Shown: piece by piece, positions 9,775-20,189 of the stretch | Layout: each line of letters starts with the position of its first letter | Numbering within the stretch: the stretch's first letter is position 1 | Assembly (NCBI RefSeq): GCF_900078705.1 | Contig: NZ_FKIF01000006.1 | Coordinates: forward strand, 992,001-1,056,000 | DNA length: 64,000 nt | Origin: Bordetella ansorpii | GTDB taxonomy: Bacteria; Pseudomonadota; Gammaproteobacteria; Burkholderiales; Burkholderiaceae_B | Direction of reading: 5' to 3' | Made by a program: the position numbers and the translations under genes | Notes under the pieces: model-generated | The model's input: the letters and a program-made list of their open reading frames with translations, nothing else | The model's database searches: none | Told to the model about the DNA's origin: nothing

Positions 9775-10914
9775 CTACTTCTTCAGCGGCTTGTGATGCC
9801 TGCTGACGCTCATCATGATGCCGCACGCGATGCCCATGGTCAGCAGCGCGGTGCCGCCGTAGCTCATGAAGGGCAGCGGGACACCCACCACGGGCAGGAT
9901 GCCCGTGACCATGCCGATGTTCACGAACACGTACATGAACATCATCATCGTCAGCGCGCCCGCCAGCAGGCGGCCGAACTGCGTGCTGCCGTTCTGTGCG
10001 ATGGCCAGCCCCCGGGCGATCAGCAGGGCGTACAGCACCAGCAGCGCCACGCCGCCGTACATGCCGAACTCTTCGGCGAACACGGCGAACACGAAGTCGG
10101 TGGTGCGTTCCGGAATGAAATCCAGATGGGTCTGCGTGCCCTGCATGTAGCCCTTGCCGTACAGGCCGCCCGACCCCACCGCGATCATCGACTGGATGGT
10201 GTGGAAACCCTTGCCCAGCGGATCGGAGCTGGGGTTGAGCAGCGTGCAGACGCGATGCTTCTGGTAGTCGTGCAGCACCACCCAGTCGACCTCGGGCGTG
10301 CACAGATGGTCTTCGTTGTAGACCAGCGTGCCCAACCCCACCACGCCGGCCAGCACCACCGGAATCAGCAGCTTGAACGACAGGCCGGCGAAATAGATGA
10401 CGAAGAAGCCGGCGCCGAAGACCAGCAGGGCCGTGCCCAGGTCGGGCTGCAGCACGATCAGGGCAAATGGCGCGGCCAGCATGGCCGCCGCGACAAAGAA
10501 GTCGATGATGCGCACCGCCCCTTCGTGACGCTGGAAGTACCAGGCCAGCATCATCGGCACGGCGATCTTCATCATCTCGGATGGCTGGATGCGCGTGACG
10601 CCCAGGTTCAGCCAGCGCGTGGCGCCCTTGCTTGTCTCGCCGAAGAATTCCACGCCCAGCAGCAGCACCACGCCGATGATGTAGAACGGCAGGGCCATCT
10701 TCATCAGCATATTGGGCGGCACCAGGGCCACGATCCACATGGCGACGAAGGCCGCCAGGAAGTTGCGCGACTGGTCGGCGAAGCGCCAGTCGGTGCTGCC
10801 CACGGCCGAATGCATCACCGTCAGCCCCAGGCCCGCGAACAGCAGCAGGATCAGCAGCAACGGCCAGTCGAAAGCCATCACCACCCGCAGCAACACCCGC
10901 CCGAGGCGCTTCAT
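9775..10914 (-). CDS. rodA: peptidoglycan glycosyltransferase RodA (SEDS family)
   Basis: RodA polymerises lipid II glycan strands during side-wall growth, working with PBP2. The 379-residue protein has about ten membrane segments and SEDS motifs such as WLNLGVTRIQPSEMMKIAVPM, VLQPDLGTALLVF, and near the C-terminus VVGVPLPFMSYGGTALLTMGI. It overlaps the mrdA stop by four bases (ATGA at 10911-10914), so it is the last gene of mreBCD-mrdA-rodA. The PBP2 partner is immediately upstream. Confidence 0.96.
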   Translation of the reverse strand: MKRLGRVLLRVVMAFDWPLLLILLLFAGLGLTVMHSAVGSTDWRFADQSRNFLAAFVAMWIVALVPPNMLMKMALPFYIIGVVLLLGVEFFGETSKGATRWLNLGVTRIQPSEMMKIAVPMMLAWYFQRHEGAVRIIDFFVAAAMLAAPFALIVLQPDLGTALLVFGAGFFVIYFAGLSFKLLIPVVLAGVVGLGTLVYNEDHLCTPEVDWVVLHDYQKHRVCTLLNPSSDPLGKGFHTIQSMIAVGSGGLYGKGYMQGTQTHLDFIPERTTDFVFAVFAEEFGMYGGVALLVLYALLIARGLAIAQNGSTQFGRLLAGALTMMMFMYVFVNIGMVTGILPVVGVPLPFMSYGGTALLTMGIACGIMMSVSRHHKPLKK

Positions 10915-13052
10915 TCAGAGGCTCCGGATCGGGCGGCGGCCACGGCGGCGGCGTTCGGCCGGGCCGGCAACGCGGCCTCGGGCGGCGGCGTGGCGGGCCT
11001 GGCGGGCCGCGGGCCGGGCGAGGCAGGCGTGGTGGGTGTGACGGGCATGAGGGGCTTGGCGGATTTGGCGGCGGCCTGGCGCGCGGGGCGCAGGGCCTCG
11101 ACGTCGCTGAACACCTGGGACGACACCACGCCAGGGGCGGCCGGCTCCCCGGCGACCGTGGCGCCGGCTTGGCCATCCTTGCCTTCGGCGCTGCGCGTGG
11201 GCTGGCGGCCTCGCTCGACCAGCCAGTAATCGAACACCTTGCGCGCCACCGGCGCGGCGACGCTGGCGCCCCACCCCGCGTTCTCGACGATCAGCGCCAC
11301 CGCGATGCGCGGGTGGTCGACCGGCGCGAAGCCCATGAACAGGGCGTGGTCGCGCAGCCGCTCGGACACTTCCGAGGCGCGGTAGTGCGAGCCGCGCAGG
11401 CTGAACACCTGAGCCGTGCCCGTCTTGCCGGCCGCCTGGTAAGCCGTATTGGCGAAGGCGCGCCGCGCCGTCCCCGACTTGACCACGTCGGCCATGGCGG
11501 ACTTGATGATGTCGACGTTCTGCTGCTTCAAGGGAATCTGGTAATCGGGCGCGGACTTGGTCTTCTCGGCCACGCCCGTGCGGGGATCGCGCACGGCATG
11601 CACCAGGTGCGGCTTGCGGTACAGGCCGCTGTTGGCCATGGTGGACGTGCCCTGCGCCAGTTGCAGCAGCGTGAAGGAGTTGTAGCCCTGCCCCACCGCC
11701 ACGGAGATGGTCTCGCCGGCATACCAGCGTTGCCGCTCGCGATCCTTGTAAGCCTTGCGCTTCCATTCGGTGGACGGCAGCACGCCGGCCTTCTCGCCAT
11801 CCAGGTCGATTCCCGTGATCTGGCCGAAACCGAACTGTTTGGTGAAATCGTGCAAGGCGTTGACGCCGATCTCGGGCCCCAGCGAGTAGAAATAGGTATC
11901 GGAAGACACCACGATGGCCTTGTGCATGTCCGTCATGCCGTAGGCCGCGCCCCCGGCGTTGCGGAACCGCTGGCCGCCGAATTCGTAGTAGCCGGGATCG
12001 GCGATGCGCTCGGTGGCGCTGCGCTTGCCCAGTTCCAGGGCCGCCAGGCCCACGAACGGCTTGTAGGTGGAGCCGATGGGATAGGTGCCGTACAGCGGCC
12101 GGTTGATCAGCGGATGATCGGGGGATTCGTTCAGCAGCTTCCAGTTCTCGACGTCGATGCCGTCGACGAACAGGTTGGGGTCGAACGAGGGCTGCGACAC
12201 GAAGGCCAGCACCTCGCCGGTATCGGGATCGATCGCCACCAGCGCGCCGCGGCGGCCTTCGAAGGCCTCTTCGGCGACGCGCTGCAGGCCCATGTCGATG
12301 GACAGCATGATGTCGGAGCCCGGCACCGGATCCGTGCGGCGCAGCGTGCGCACCGGCCGCCCGCCCGCGGTGACTTCGACTTCTTCCACCCCGGTGCGGC
12401 CATGCAGCTGGCTTTCCCAGGATTTCTCGATGCCCTTCTTGCCGATGACGTCGGTGCCACGGTAGTTGCCGGACTCGCCCGCGCGGTCCAGTTCGTCGAG
12501 GTCGCTCTCGGCGATGCGGCCGATGTAGCCCACCACGTGGCCGGCGGCGGCGCCCTGCGGATACTCGCGCACCCAGCGCGCACGCAGTTCGACGCCGGGG
12601 AACTCGAAGGCGTGCGCGGCGAACCAGGCCGCCTCGGTGTCGTTCAGGTTGTTGCGCAGCGTCAGCGTGGCATAGCGGCCCGACTCGCCGACAAGGCGGC
12701 GGAACTTGCGCTGGTCGTTGGGGCTGAGATAGACCACCTGCGACAGCCGATCGAACAGATTGCCCAGATCGCCGGCGCGGGCCGGCACGACGTCCAGCGT
12801 GTAAGTGCGGTAGTTGCGGGCCAGAACCTCGCCGTTGCGGTCGAGGATCTCGCCGCGCCGCGGCGGGATGGGCACGACCGCGATGCGGTTGCGGTCGGCC
12901 CGCTGCGACAGGCCTTCGTACCGGTCGACCTGCAGATACCAGAAGCGCCCGATCAAGACGCCGAAGCACAACAACGCCACTGCCGCGCCTACCCAGGCGC
13001 GCAGCCGGAAGCGCTGCTTCTGCTGCTGACCGGTCTTCTTGAATTCGAACAT
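10911..13052 (-). CDS. mrdA: penicillin-binding protein 2 (elongation transpeptidase)
   Basis: This monofunctional class B PBP cross-links side-wall peptidoglycan in the elongasome. The 713-residue protein has an N-terminal membrane anchor (residues ~21-40), the pedestal domain with RRGEILDRNGEVLA, and the transpeptidase with S328-T-Y-K331 (PIGSTYKPF), the SxD motif in VSSDTYFYSLG, and KTGTAQV. It is longer than E. coli PBP2 (633 residues) because of a Pro/Ala-rich C-terminal tail from about residue 630. It lies between mreD and rodA with a 20-base gap to mreD. Confidence 0.96.
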   Translation of the reverse strand: MFEFKKTGQQQKQRFRLRAWVGAAVALLCFGVLIGRFWYLQVDRYEGLSQRADRNRIAVVPIPPRRGEILDRNGEVLARNYRTYTLDVVPARAGDLGNLFDRLSQVVYLSPNDQRKFRRLVGESGRYATLTLRNNLNDTEAAWFAAHAFEFPGVELRARWVREYPQGAAAGHVVGYIGRIAESDLDELDRAGESGNYRGTDVIGKKGIEKSWESQLHGRTGVEEVEVTAGGRPVRTLRRTDPVPGSDIMLSIDMGLQRVAEEAFEGRRGALVAIDPDTGEVLAFVSQPSFDPNLFVDGIDVENWKLLNESPDHPLINRPLYGTYPIGSTYKPFVGLAALELGKRSATERIADPGYYEFGGQRFRNAGGAAYGMTDMHKAIVVSSDTYFYSLGPEIGVNALHDFTKQFGFGQITGIDLDGEKAGVLPSTEWKRKAYKDRERQRWYAGETISVAVGQGYNSFTLLQLAQGTSTMANSGLYRKPHLVHAVRDPRTGVAEKTKSAPDYQIPLKQQNVDIIKSAMADVVKSGTARRAFANTAYQAAGKTGTAQVFSLRGSHYRASEVSERLRDHALFMGFAPVDHPRIAVALIVENAGWGASVAAPVARKVFDYWLVERGRQPTRSAEGKDGQAGATVAGEPAAPGVVSSQVFSDVEALRPARQAAAKSAKPLMPVTPTTPASPGPRPARPATPPPEAALPARPNAAAVAAARSGASE

Positions 13053-13072
13053 TTATAACCGCCGCCTGGCGC

Positions 13073-13627
13073 CTAGCCAGCGGAAGATTCCACATCGTCG
13101 AGGCGGCGCTGAGGCAACAGCAGCACCCAACCCACCATGGGCCAGATCGCCGCCGTCAACAGCGCACCCAGGGCCCAGTTCCAGCCGGGCCAGCGACCCG
13201 CCAGCCAGGCCAGCACGATCTGCGTGGCGAACTGGGACAGCAGGAACACGGGAAGCATGTGCATCGCCTGGCTCCAGAGCTCGAAGCGCTGCAGGCGCCG
13301 ATAGAGCGCCACCGACCCGTATGCCACCAGAGTATAGGCCAGAGCATGGCCGCCCAGCAGGCCGGCGTCGTGCACGTCCAGCAGCAGGCCGAAGACGAAG
13401 GCCGTGACCAGGCCGACGCGGCGCGGCTCGTGCGCGCACCAGAAGGCGATGACCAGCGCCAGGATGTCGGGCGCGGCCGTCCACTGCCGCCAAGGCAGCA
13501 GCGACACCAGCCACACCAGCAGCAGCGTGCCCCAGACGAATGCGCCGTGCGCCGGATGCACCAGCCGTTCGGGATGCACGTTGCTGGGCGTGCCCAGGCG
13601 GCGCGCGGGCGGTTTACTGCGGTCCAT
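13073..13627 (-). CDS. mreD: rod shape-determining protein MreD
   Basis: A 184-residue inner-membrane protein with five or six hydrophobic segments and the MreD pattern (ALVIAFWCAHEPRRVGLVTAFVFGLLLDVHDAGLLGGHAL). MreD is part of the MreBCD elongation scaffold. The ATG at 13627 overlaps the end of mreC by 14 bases; the longer open frame upstream is the antisense-like continuation inside mreC. The N-terminus has a cytosolic leader of about 25 residues. Confidence 0.93.
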   Translation of the reverse strand: MDRSKPPARRLGTPSNVHPERLVHPAHGAFVWGTLLLVWLVSLLPWRQWTAAPDILALVIAFWCAHEPRRVGLVTAFVFGLLLDVHDAGLLGGHALAYTLVAYGSVALYRRLQRFELWSQAMHMLPVFLLSQFATQIVLAWLAGRWPGWNWALGALLTAAIWPMVGWVLLLPQRRLDDVESSAG

Positions 13628-14501
13628 CGCCGTCGGCCTCCTGCTGGTTGGATCTGGCTTGCGCCACGTCGGCCTGCAGGACCAGGAAATGCCGGTAACG
13701 TTCGGGATGCGCCAGCGGCTCGGCCAAGGCGCGCGCGAAGCCCGACGACGTATCGCGCTGGACGGCCGTGACGCGCCCCACCGGCAGACCGGCCGGGAAC
13801 AGGCCGCCCACGCCGCTGGTGACCATGGTGTCGCCCTCGCGGATGTCGGCATTGGCCGCCAGGTAACGCACCTCGATCGTGCCCGGCGTGTTGGCGCCGA
13901 AGGCGATCAGCCGCAGGCCGTTGCGCAGCACCTGCACGGGAATGGAGACACGTTCGTCGGTGACCAGGGCAGCTTCGGCCGTCATGGGCGTGGTGCGCAC
14001 GATCTGGCCGACCACCCCGCCTTCGTCGATGACGGGCATGCCCGCCGCCAGGCCCGCGCGGCTGCCCTTGTTGAACACCAGGCGCTGCTGGAAGGCGTCT
14101 GGCGGCTCGTACAACACCTCGACCACCACCGCCGGCGCGGGCGATGCGTCGGCGACGCCCAAGAGGCGGCGCAATTGGGCGTTCTCGGCGGCCAGTTGCG
14201 CGGCATGCGAACTGACCTGCGCCAGCTCGATGCGCTGGCGCTGCAAGGCTTCGTTCTCGGTACGGATCAGGTTGGCGGCGTTGACCCATTCGTCGACCTG
14301 GCTGACCAGGTCGCGCGGCGCCATGACGGCGCGCTGGAATGGGTAAAGCGCGATCGCCACCGCGCCACGGACCGGTTCCAGCACGCGCAGGCGCGAGTCG
14401 ACGATCAGCAGCGTCAGCGCCAGCACCACCAGCACGGCCAGGCGAACCTCGGCCGGCGGGCCGCGCCGGAATAGCGGGGGAGTGGTCCCTTGTCGTTGCA
14501 T
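13614..14501 (-). CDS. mreC: rod shape-determining protein MreC
   Basis: The ~295-residue protein has one N-terminal membrane segment (VRLAVLVVLALTLLIVDSRL), a coiled coil (NLIRTENEALQRQRIELAQV...AAENAQLRRLLG) and the periplasmic double beta-barrel with GMPVIDEGGVVGQIVRTTP and GLFPAGLPVGRV. MreC activates PBP2-RodA in the periplasm. The start is taken at MQRQGTTPPLF because the membrane segment begins about 20 residues later; an upstream ATG at 14531 is possible. A short polar C-terminal tail follows the barrel. Confidence 0.94.
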   Translation of the reverse strand: MQRQGTTPPLFRRGPPAEVRLAVLVVLALTLLIVDSRLRVLEPVRGAVAIALYPFQRAVMAPRDLVSQVDEWVNAANLIRTENEALQRQRIELAQVSSHAAQLAAENAQLRRLLGVADASPAPAVVVEVLYEPPDAFQQRLVFNKGSRAGLAAGMPVIDEGGVVGQIVRTTPMTAEAALVTDERVSIPVQVLRNGLRLIAFGANTPGTIEVRYLAANADIREGDTMVTSGVGGLFPAGLPVGRVTAVQRDTSSGFARALAEPLAHPERYRHFLVLQADVAQARSNQQEADGDGPQ

Positions 14502-14582
14502 CGAATTCAGCCCGGACCCTGCCGCCCGCAACCGCTGCGCCTACCGGCGCGAGCGAGGCGCGCGCCGGCCGACGGAACAGAC

Positions 14583-15641
<1,059 letters not shown>

Positions 15642-15755
15642 TCAGAAATTAGGGTCATGTCGCGTGCTCAGGCTTCGCGTGTGGCTGCGCGCCCGGCCCG
15701 GTCGCCGTGTTTGCCGGACGTACAATGACCTCGGCGATTAAACCGTGAATCATAA

Positions 15756-15783
15756 CTTATAATTTCGCCGGAAATAGCGTCAA
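15756..15783 (-). promoter_or_regulatory. sigma-70-type promoter for mreBCD-mrdA-rodA
   Basis: Read on the minus strand, TTGACG (15778-15783) is followed by a 16-base spacer and TATAAG (15756-15761). It points at mreB and would give a leader of about 120 bases. A TATAAT at 15758-15763 on the + strand overlaps it and may serve gatCAB, but no good -35 was found for that direction. Confidence 0.6.
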
Positions 15784-15880
15784 AATGCAGGCTATTCAAG
15801 CTTTGTAACGGGTCCGGCCTGTACATACTGATGCCCGCGCGGCGCCTCCGCCCGCCCTCCATTCTCCCCCATCGCGCCCC

Positions 15881-16189
15881 ATGGATCTCAACGAACAAGA
15901 CGTCGCCCGCATCGCCCGGCTGGCCAGAATCGAATTGACCCCCGAGCAGCGCGGCCGCGCGCAGCAGGAACTCAATGGCATCCTGCACCTGATCGAGCGT
16001 CTGCAGTCGGTGGACACGCAAGGCGTCGAACCGCTGGCCCACCCGCTGTCCGCCCGCGAAGACGTGGTGCTGCGCCTGCGCGACGACGTCGCCACCGAGC
16101 CGTCGTCCGAAGCCCGCCGCGACGAGCTGCTGGCCAACGCGCCCGACGCGCAGGCCGGCCTGTTCCTGGTTCCCAAGGTCATCGAGTAA
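15881..16189 (+). CDS. gatC: Asp-tRNA(Asn)/Glu-tRNA(Gln) amidotransferase subunit C
   Basis: GatC is the small stabilising subunit that wraps around the GatA-GatB interface. The 102-residue protein shows the family pattern IARLARIELTPEQ, LNGILHLIERLQSVDTQGVEPLAHP, LRDDV and the C-terminal NAPDAQAGLFLVPKVIE. It sits three bases before gatA on the same strand. Together GatCAB amidates mischarged Glu-tRNA(Gln) and/or Asp-tRNA(Asn). Confidence 0.95.
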   Translation: MDLNEQDVARIARLARIELTPEQRGRAQQELNGILHLIERLQSVDTQGVEPLAHPLSAREDVVLRLRDDVATEPSSEARRDELLANAPDAQAGLFLVPKVIE

Positions 16190-16192
16190 ACC

Positions 16193-17776
16193 ATGTCGAC
16201 TTCCGCATTGCACAACGAATTCGACGGCATCGCCGGCCTGCGCGGCGCGCTGGCGCAGCGCCGCGTCAGCGCGGTCGAGCTGGCCAGCAGCGCCCTGGCC
16301 GCGGCCGATGCCGCCAGCGGCCTCAACGCCTTCCTGCACATCGACGCCGAGCTCACCCTGGCCGAGGCCGCCGCGGCCGACGCGGCCCTGGCCGCCGGCA
16401 CCGCCGGCCCGCTGGCCGGCATTCCCATCGCCCACAAAGACGTGTTCGTCACGCGCGGCTGGCGCACCACCGCCGCCAGCAAGATGCTGGCCGGCTACGT
16501 CAGCCCCTTCGACGCCACCGTCGTGCAGCGCCTGGCCCAGGCAGGCGCCGTCTCGCTGGGCAAGCTGAACTGCGACGAGTTCGCCATGGGTTCGGGCAAC
16601 GAGAATTCGGCTTTCGGCGCGGTCCGCAACCCGTGGGACACGAACGCCGTGCCGGGCGGCTCGTCGGGCGGCTCGGCCGTGGCCGTGGCCGCGCGCCTGG
16701 TGGCCGCCGCCACCGGCACCGACACCGGCGGCTCGGTGCGCCAGCCCGCCGCGCTGTGCGGCGTCAGCGGCATCAAGCCCACCTACGGCACCGTATCGCG
16801 CTTCGGCATGGTGGCTTTCGGCTCCAGCCTCGACCAGGCCGGCCCGCTGGCGCGATCCAGCCGCGACCTGCTCGAACTGCTCGACGTCATGGGCGGCTTC
16901 GATTCCCAGGACGCCACCAGCGTCGAAACCTGCGACGGCGTGGCCAACCGGCCCGGCCGTGTGCGCGACGCCTTCGACGCCGCGCAGCAGCGCTACGACG
17001 CCGCCGGCAGCCTGCCCCTGAAGGGCCTGCGCATCGGCGTGCCGCAAGAGTTCTTCGGCAACGGCCTGGCGCCCGACGTGGCCGCCGCCATCGAGGCCGC
17101 GCTGAAGCAGTTCGAGGCCCTGGGCGCGCAGCGCGTGGCCATCTCGCTGCCGCGCACCGAGCTGTCCATTCCCGCCTACTACGTCATCGCGCCGGCCGAG
17201 GCCTCGAGCAACCTGTCGCGCTACGACGGCGTGCGCTACGGCCACCGCGCCGCGCAGTACGCCGACCTGACCGAGATGATCAGCCGCTCGCGCGCCGAAG
17301 GCTTCGGCGACGAAGTCAAGCGCCGCATCCTGATCGGCGCCTACGTGCTGTCGCATGGCTACTACGACGCGTACTACCTGCAGGCCCAGCGCCTGCGCCG
17401 CATGATCGCGCAGGACTTCCAGCGCGCCTTCGCCGACCACTGCGACGTCATCATGGGCCCGGTCACGCCCACGGTGGCCAAGAACATCGGCGACAACCGC
17501 GACGATCCCACCGCCGACTGGCTGGCCGACGTCTACACGCTGGGCGTCAGTCTGGCCGGCCTGCCCGCGATGTCGGTTCCGTGCGGCTTTGGCCAGGGTC
17601 ATCGCCCCGTCGGCCTGCAGATCGTCGGCAACTACTTCGACGAAGGCCGCCTGCTGGCCATCGCCGACCGCTATCAACAAGTCACCGATTGGCACCAGCA
17701 GGTGCCCCCCGAGGGGGCTGCCAGCGCCTTGGGGCGGCCCGGCGCCGCTGGCACTCCCTCTGCACAGGACGAATGA
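16193..17776 (+). CDS. gatA: Asp-tRNA(Asn)/Glu-tRNA(Gln) amidotransferase subunit A
   Basis: GatA is the glutaminase subunit, an amidase-signature enzyme that supplies ammonia to GatB. The catalytic triad is visible: K82 (IPIAHKDVF), S157 ([11 protein letters not shown]) and nucleophile S181 ([13 protein letters not shown]). The family fold ends near residue 500 ([15 protein letters not shown]). The last ~25 residues, Pro/Gly/Ala-rich, are encoded by a palindromic repeat-like block and look like an added tail. The stop is three bases before gatB. Confidence 0.97.
   Translation: MSTSALHNEFDGIAGLRGALAQRRVSAVELASSALAAADAASGLNAFLHIDAELTLAEAAAADAALAAGTAGPLAGIPIAHKDVFVTRGWRTTAASKMLAGYVSPFDATVVQRLAQAGAVSLGKLNCDEFAMGSGNENSAFGAVRNPWDTNAVPGGSSGGSAVAVAARLVAAATGTDTGGSVRQPAALCGVSGIKPTYGTVSRFGMVAFGSSLDQAGPLARSSRDLLELLDVMGGFDSQDATSVETCDGVANRPGRVRDAFDAAQQRYDAAGSLPLKGLRIGVPQEFFGNGLAPDVAAAIEAALKQFEALGAQRVAISLPRTELSIPAYYVIAPAEASSNLSRYDGVRYGHRAAQYADLTEMISRSRAEGFGDEVKRRILIGAYVLSHGYYDAYYLQAQRLRRMIAQDFQRAFADHCDVIMGPVTPTVAKNIGDNRDDPTADWLADVYTLGVSLAGLPAMSVPCGFGQGHRPVGLQIVGNYFDEGRLLAIADRYQQVTDWHQQVPPEGAASALGRPGAAGTPSAQDE
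17701..17757. repeat. palindromic GC-rich repeat-like element inside the gatA 3' end
   Basis: The block contains CCCCCGAGGGGG and an inverted repeat TGCCAGCG (17719-17726) / CGCTGGCA (17746-17753) around a centre GGGGCGGCCC. It encodes the atypical C-terminal tail of GatA. Blocks of this shape are recalled as dispersed intergenic repeats in Bordetella and Achromobacter, but no second copy lies in this window, so repeat status is an inference. Confidence 0.5.
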
Positions 17777-17779
17777 AAG

Positions 17780-19237
17780 ATGGATTGGGAAATCGTCATC
17801 GGCCTGGAAACGCACACCCAGCTTTCCACCGACTCCAAGATCTTCTCGGGCAGCAGCACCCGCTTCGGCGCCGCGCCCAACACCCAGGCCAACGTGGTCG
17901 ACCTGGCGCTGCCGGGCAGCCTGCCCGTGATGAACCGCGGCGCGGCCGAACGCGCCATCCGCTTCGGCCTGGCCGTGGGGGCCACCGTGGCGCCGCGCTC
18001 GGTGTTCGCGCGCAAGAACTACTTCTACCCCGACCTGCCCAAGGGCTACCAGATCAGCCAGTACGAGCTGCCAGTGGTCATCGGCGGCTCGCTCTCGTTC
18101 TTCGTGGGCGAGGAAGAGAAAACCGTCAACCTGACGCGCGCCCACCTGGAAGAAGACGCCGGCAAGTCGCTGCATGACGCGTACTCGCTGGCCGACGGCC
18201 GGCCGGGCAGCGGCATCGACCTGAACCGCGCCGGCACGCCGCTGCTGGAAATCGTCACCGAGCCCGAGATGCGCAGCGCCGCCGAAGCCGTGGCCTACGC
18301 GCGCGCGCTGCACGGCCTGGTGGTGTGGCTGGGCATCTGCGACGGCAACATGCAGGAAGGCTCGTTCCGCTGCGACGCCAACGTGTCCGTGCGCCCGCGC
18401 GGCCAGAAGGAATTCGGCACGCGCACCGAAATCAAGAACGTCAACTCGTTCCGCTTCCTCGAACGCGCGATCCTGTTCGAGGCGCGCCGCCAGATCGAGC
18501 TGATCGAAGACGGCGGCACGGTCGTGCAGGAAACCCGCCTGTATGACGCCGACCGCGACGAAACGCGCAGCATGCGCAGCAAGGAAGACGCGCACGATTA
18601 CCGCTACTTCCCCGATCCCGACCTGCCCCCGCTGGTCATCTCCCGCGAATGGGTCGAGGAAGTGCGCGCCGGCATGCCCGAGCTGCCCGCCGCGCTGCGC
18701 CAGCGTTTCGAGGCCGACTACGGCCTGTCCGCGTATGACGCCGCGCAACTGACCGCCAGCCGCGACATGGCCGCCTACTTCGAAGCCGTGGCCGGCGCCC
18801 TGCCCGCGGGCCAGGCCAAGGTGGCCGCCAACTGGGTGATGGGCTCGGTCGCCGCCACCCTGAACCGCGAAGAGAAGGAACTGGCCGACGCGCCGGTGCA
18901 GGCCGCCGCGCTGGCCGCGCTGCTGGGCCGCGTCCTGGACGGCACCATCTCGAACAACGCCGCCCGCACGGTCTTCGCGGACATGTGGGCCGGCGAACAC
19001 GGCGGCCAACCCGACGCCATCATCGAGGCGCGCGGCCTGAAGCAGATCAGCGACACCGGCGCCATCGGCGCCATGATCGACGACGTCCTGGCCGCCAACC
19101 CGGCCATCGTGGCCGAGTACCGCGCGGGCAAGCAGAAGGCCTTCAACTCGCTGGTCGGCCAGATCATGAAGGCCGCGAAGGGCAAAGCCAACCCGCAGCA
19201 GGTGAATGACCTGCTGAAGCAGAAACTGGACGCCTGA
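17780..19237 (+). CDS. gatB: Asp-tRNA(Asn)/Glu-tRNA(Gln) amidotransferase subunit B
   Basis: GatB binds the mischarged tRNA and carries out ATP-dependent amidation. The 485-residue protein begins [24 protein letters not shown] and has the catalytic-domain motifs [49 protein letters not shown] and [12 protein letters not shown]. The C-terminal YqeY-like tail ([19 protein letters not shown]) binds tRNA. It ends the gatCAB operon, followed directly by a strong terminator. Confidence 0.97.
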   Translation: MDWEIVIGLETHTQLSTDSKIFSGSSTRFGAAPNTQANVVDLALPGSLPVMNRGAAERAIRFGLAVGATVAPRSVFARKNYFYPDLPKGYQISQYELPVVIGGSLSFFVGEEEKTVNLTRAHLEEDAGKSLHDAYSLADGRPGSGIDLNRAGTPLLEIVTEPEMRSAAEAVAYARALHGLVVWLGICDGNMQEGSFRCDANVSVRPRGQKEFGTRTEIKNVNSFRFLERAILFEARRQIELIEDGGTVVQETRLYDADRDETRSMRSKEDAHDYRYFPDPDLPPLVISREWVEEVRAGMPELPAALRQRFEADYGLSAYDAAQLTASRDMAAYFEAVAGALPAGQAKVAANWVMGSVAATLNREEKELADAPVQAAALAALLGRVLDGTISNNAARTVFADMWAGEHGGQPDAIIEARGLKQISDTGAIGAMIDDVLAANPAIVAEYRAGKQKAFNSLVGQIMKAAKGKANPQQVNDLLKQKLDA

Positions 19238-19260
19238 TCGGGCGGCTTGCTCTGCATGAC

Positions 19261-19292
19261 AAACAGGCGACCCGCGGGTCGCCTGTTTTTTT
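19261..19292 (+). terminator. intrinsic terminator of gatCAB
   Basis: A 28-base perfect palindrome (19261-19288) built on AACAGGCGACCC runs straight into a T-run. It begins 24 bases after the gatB stop codon. Confidence 0.93.
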
Positions 19293-19455
19293 GCCCTGAG
19301 GGTCATCAGGATGGACAAATCGAGCCAGGGTTTCTCAGTCCGATATCGGCATGCCCGGCAGCCGGAAACAGACCTGCCGTGCAACGATGATGCATCTGAC
19401 TGCTCGATAACCCCCGTCATCCGCTGACGACACTTTCGTATAGGGACTACCCATC

Positions 19456-19767
19456 ATGCGCCGGATCGATATCCCCGACCTGCTCACGCCAACCGTAGAT
19501 CTTCAAGAGTTTCGCGCGGCATTGGACGAATACATCGCATCAGGAATGCCCATCATGGTTACGCAGTCCGGAAAAACCGCCGGCTACTTCATTCCGGCCC
19601 GGAAGCCGCCCGCGCAATCCATGAGGAAACAGGATCTGGCTGAAGATGCCTTCGCCGATCTGCTGGACGACCATGAAATGGACGAGGTCATCGCCGAGTT
19701 CGAGATGCTGCGCAAGCAAGCGCGCCCATCCAGCCGTCGCGCAACTGACGCATGCGCGAACGTCTGA
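19456..19767 (+). CDS. antitoxin-like protein (Phd/YefM-type), partner of downstream PIN protein
   Basis: The 103-residue protein has a Phd-like N-terminal core: TVDLQEFRAALDEYIASGMPIMVTQSGKTAGYFIPAR, where a short helix and strand pattern matches prevent-host-death antitoxins. It has an acidic C-terminal region (AEDAFADLLDDHEMDEVIAEFEML) expected to bind and neutralise the toxin. The stop overlaps the toxin start by 16 bases, the usual coupling in such modules. Base use is less GC-biased than in gatB or pyrE, suggesting horizontal transfer. The family assignment is by pattern and context. Confidence 0.72.
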   Translation: MRRIDIPDLLTPTVDLQEFRAALDEYIASGMPIMVTQSGKTAGYFIPARKPPAQSMRKQDLAEDAFADLLDDHEMDEVIAEFEMLRKQARPSSRRATDACANV

Positions 19768-20183
19768 TCGTGCTGGATGCCAACATCCTCATTCGAGCAA
19801 CGCTCGGCCAGCGCGTGCGCAGAATTCTCGCGGCATATGAACCCGCGTCTGAGTTTCTGACACCCAACACCGCTTACGACGAAGTACGAAAACACCTGCC
19901 CGGGCTGATGAGTAAGCGAGGGGCTCCTGCACGACGTCACGAATCCATGCTGGACACGCTGACGTCCGTAACCATCGTCGATCGGGGCACCTATGCTTCG
20001 GCCTGCGCGCGGGCGCAGGCCCGCATCAACCACAGGGACCCAGACGATTGGCCCGTGCTGGCCTGCGCGTTGGCACATGGCTACCCCATCTGGACGGAAG
20101 ACAGGGACTTCTTCGGAACCGGCGTAGCCACCTGGACCACCGATCGGATCGAATTGTTCGTCAACGAGTCAGGCGTCGCCTGA
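19752..20183 (+). CDS. PIN-domain toxin (VapC-like ribonuclease)
   Basis: A 143-residue PIN domain with the conserved acidic residues of the RNase site: D9 (IVLDANILI), E44 (YDEVRKHL), D98/D99 (DPDDWPVLACAL) and D117/D119 (WTEDRDFFG). PIN toxins cut tRNA or rRNA to arrest growth. It overlaps the 3' end of the antitoxin gene in a different frame. It ends only six bases from the convergent pyrE stop, so no spare terminator sequence lies between. The target RNA is unknown. Confidence 0.82.
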   Translation: MRERLIVLDANILIRATLGQRVRRILAAYEPASEFLTPNTAYDEVRKHLPGLMSKRGAPARRHESMLDTLTSVTIVDRGTYASACARAQARINHRDPDDWPVLACALAHGYPIWTEDRDFFGTGVATWTTDRIELFVNESGVA

Positions 20184-20189
20184 CTCGCG

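Noticed and set aside
11169-13058. A 629-codon plus-strand frame opposite mrdA
   Set aside because: mrdA carries all transpeptidase motifs; the opposite frame has none.
15668-19420. A 1250-codon open frame on the minus strand over gatCAB
   Set aside because: It is antisense to three well-supported genes, has no family motifs, and is explained by GC-rich codon bias leaving the opposite strand open.
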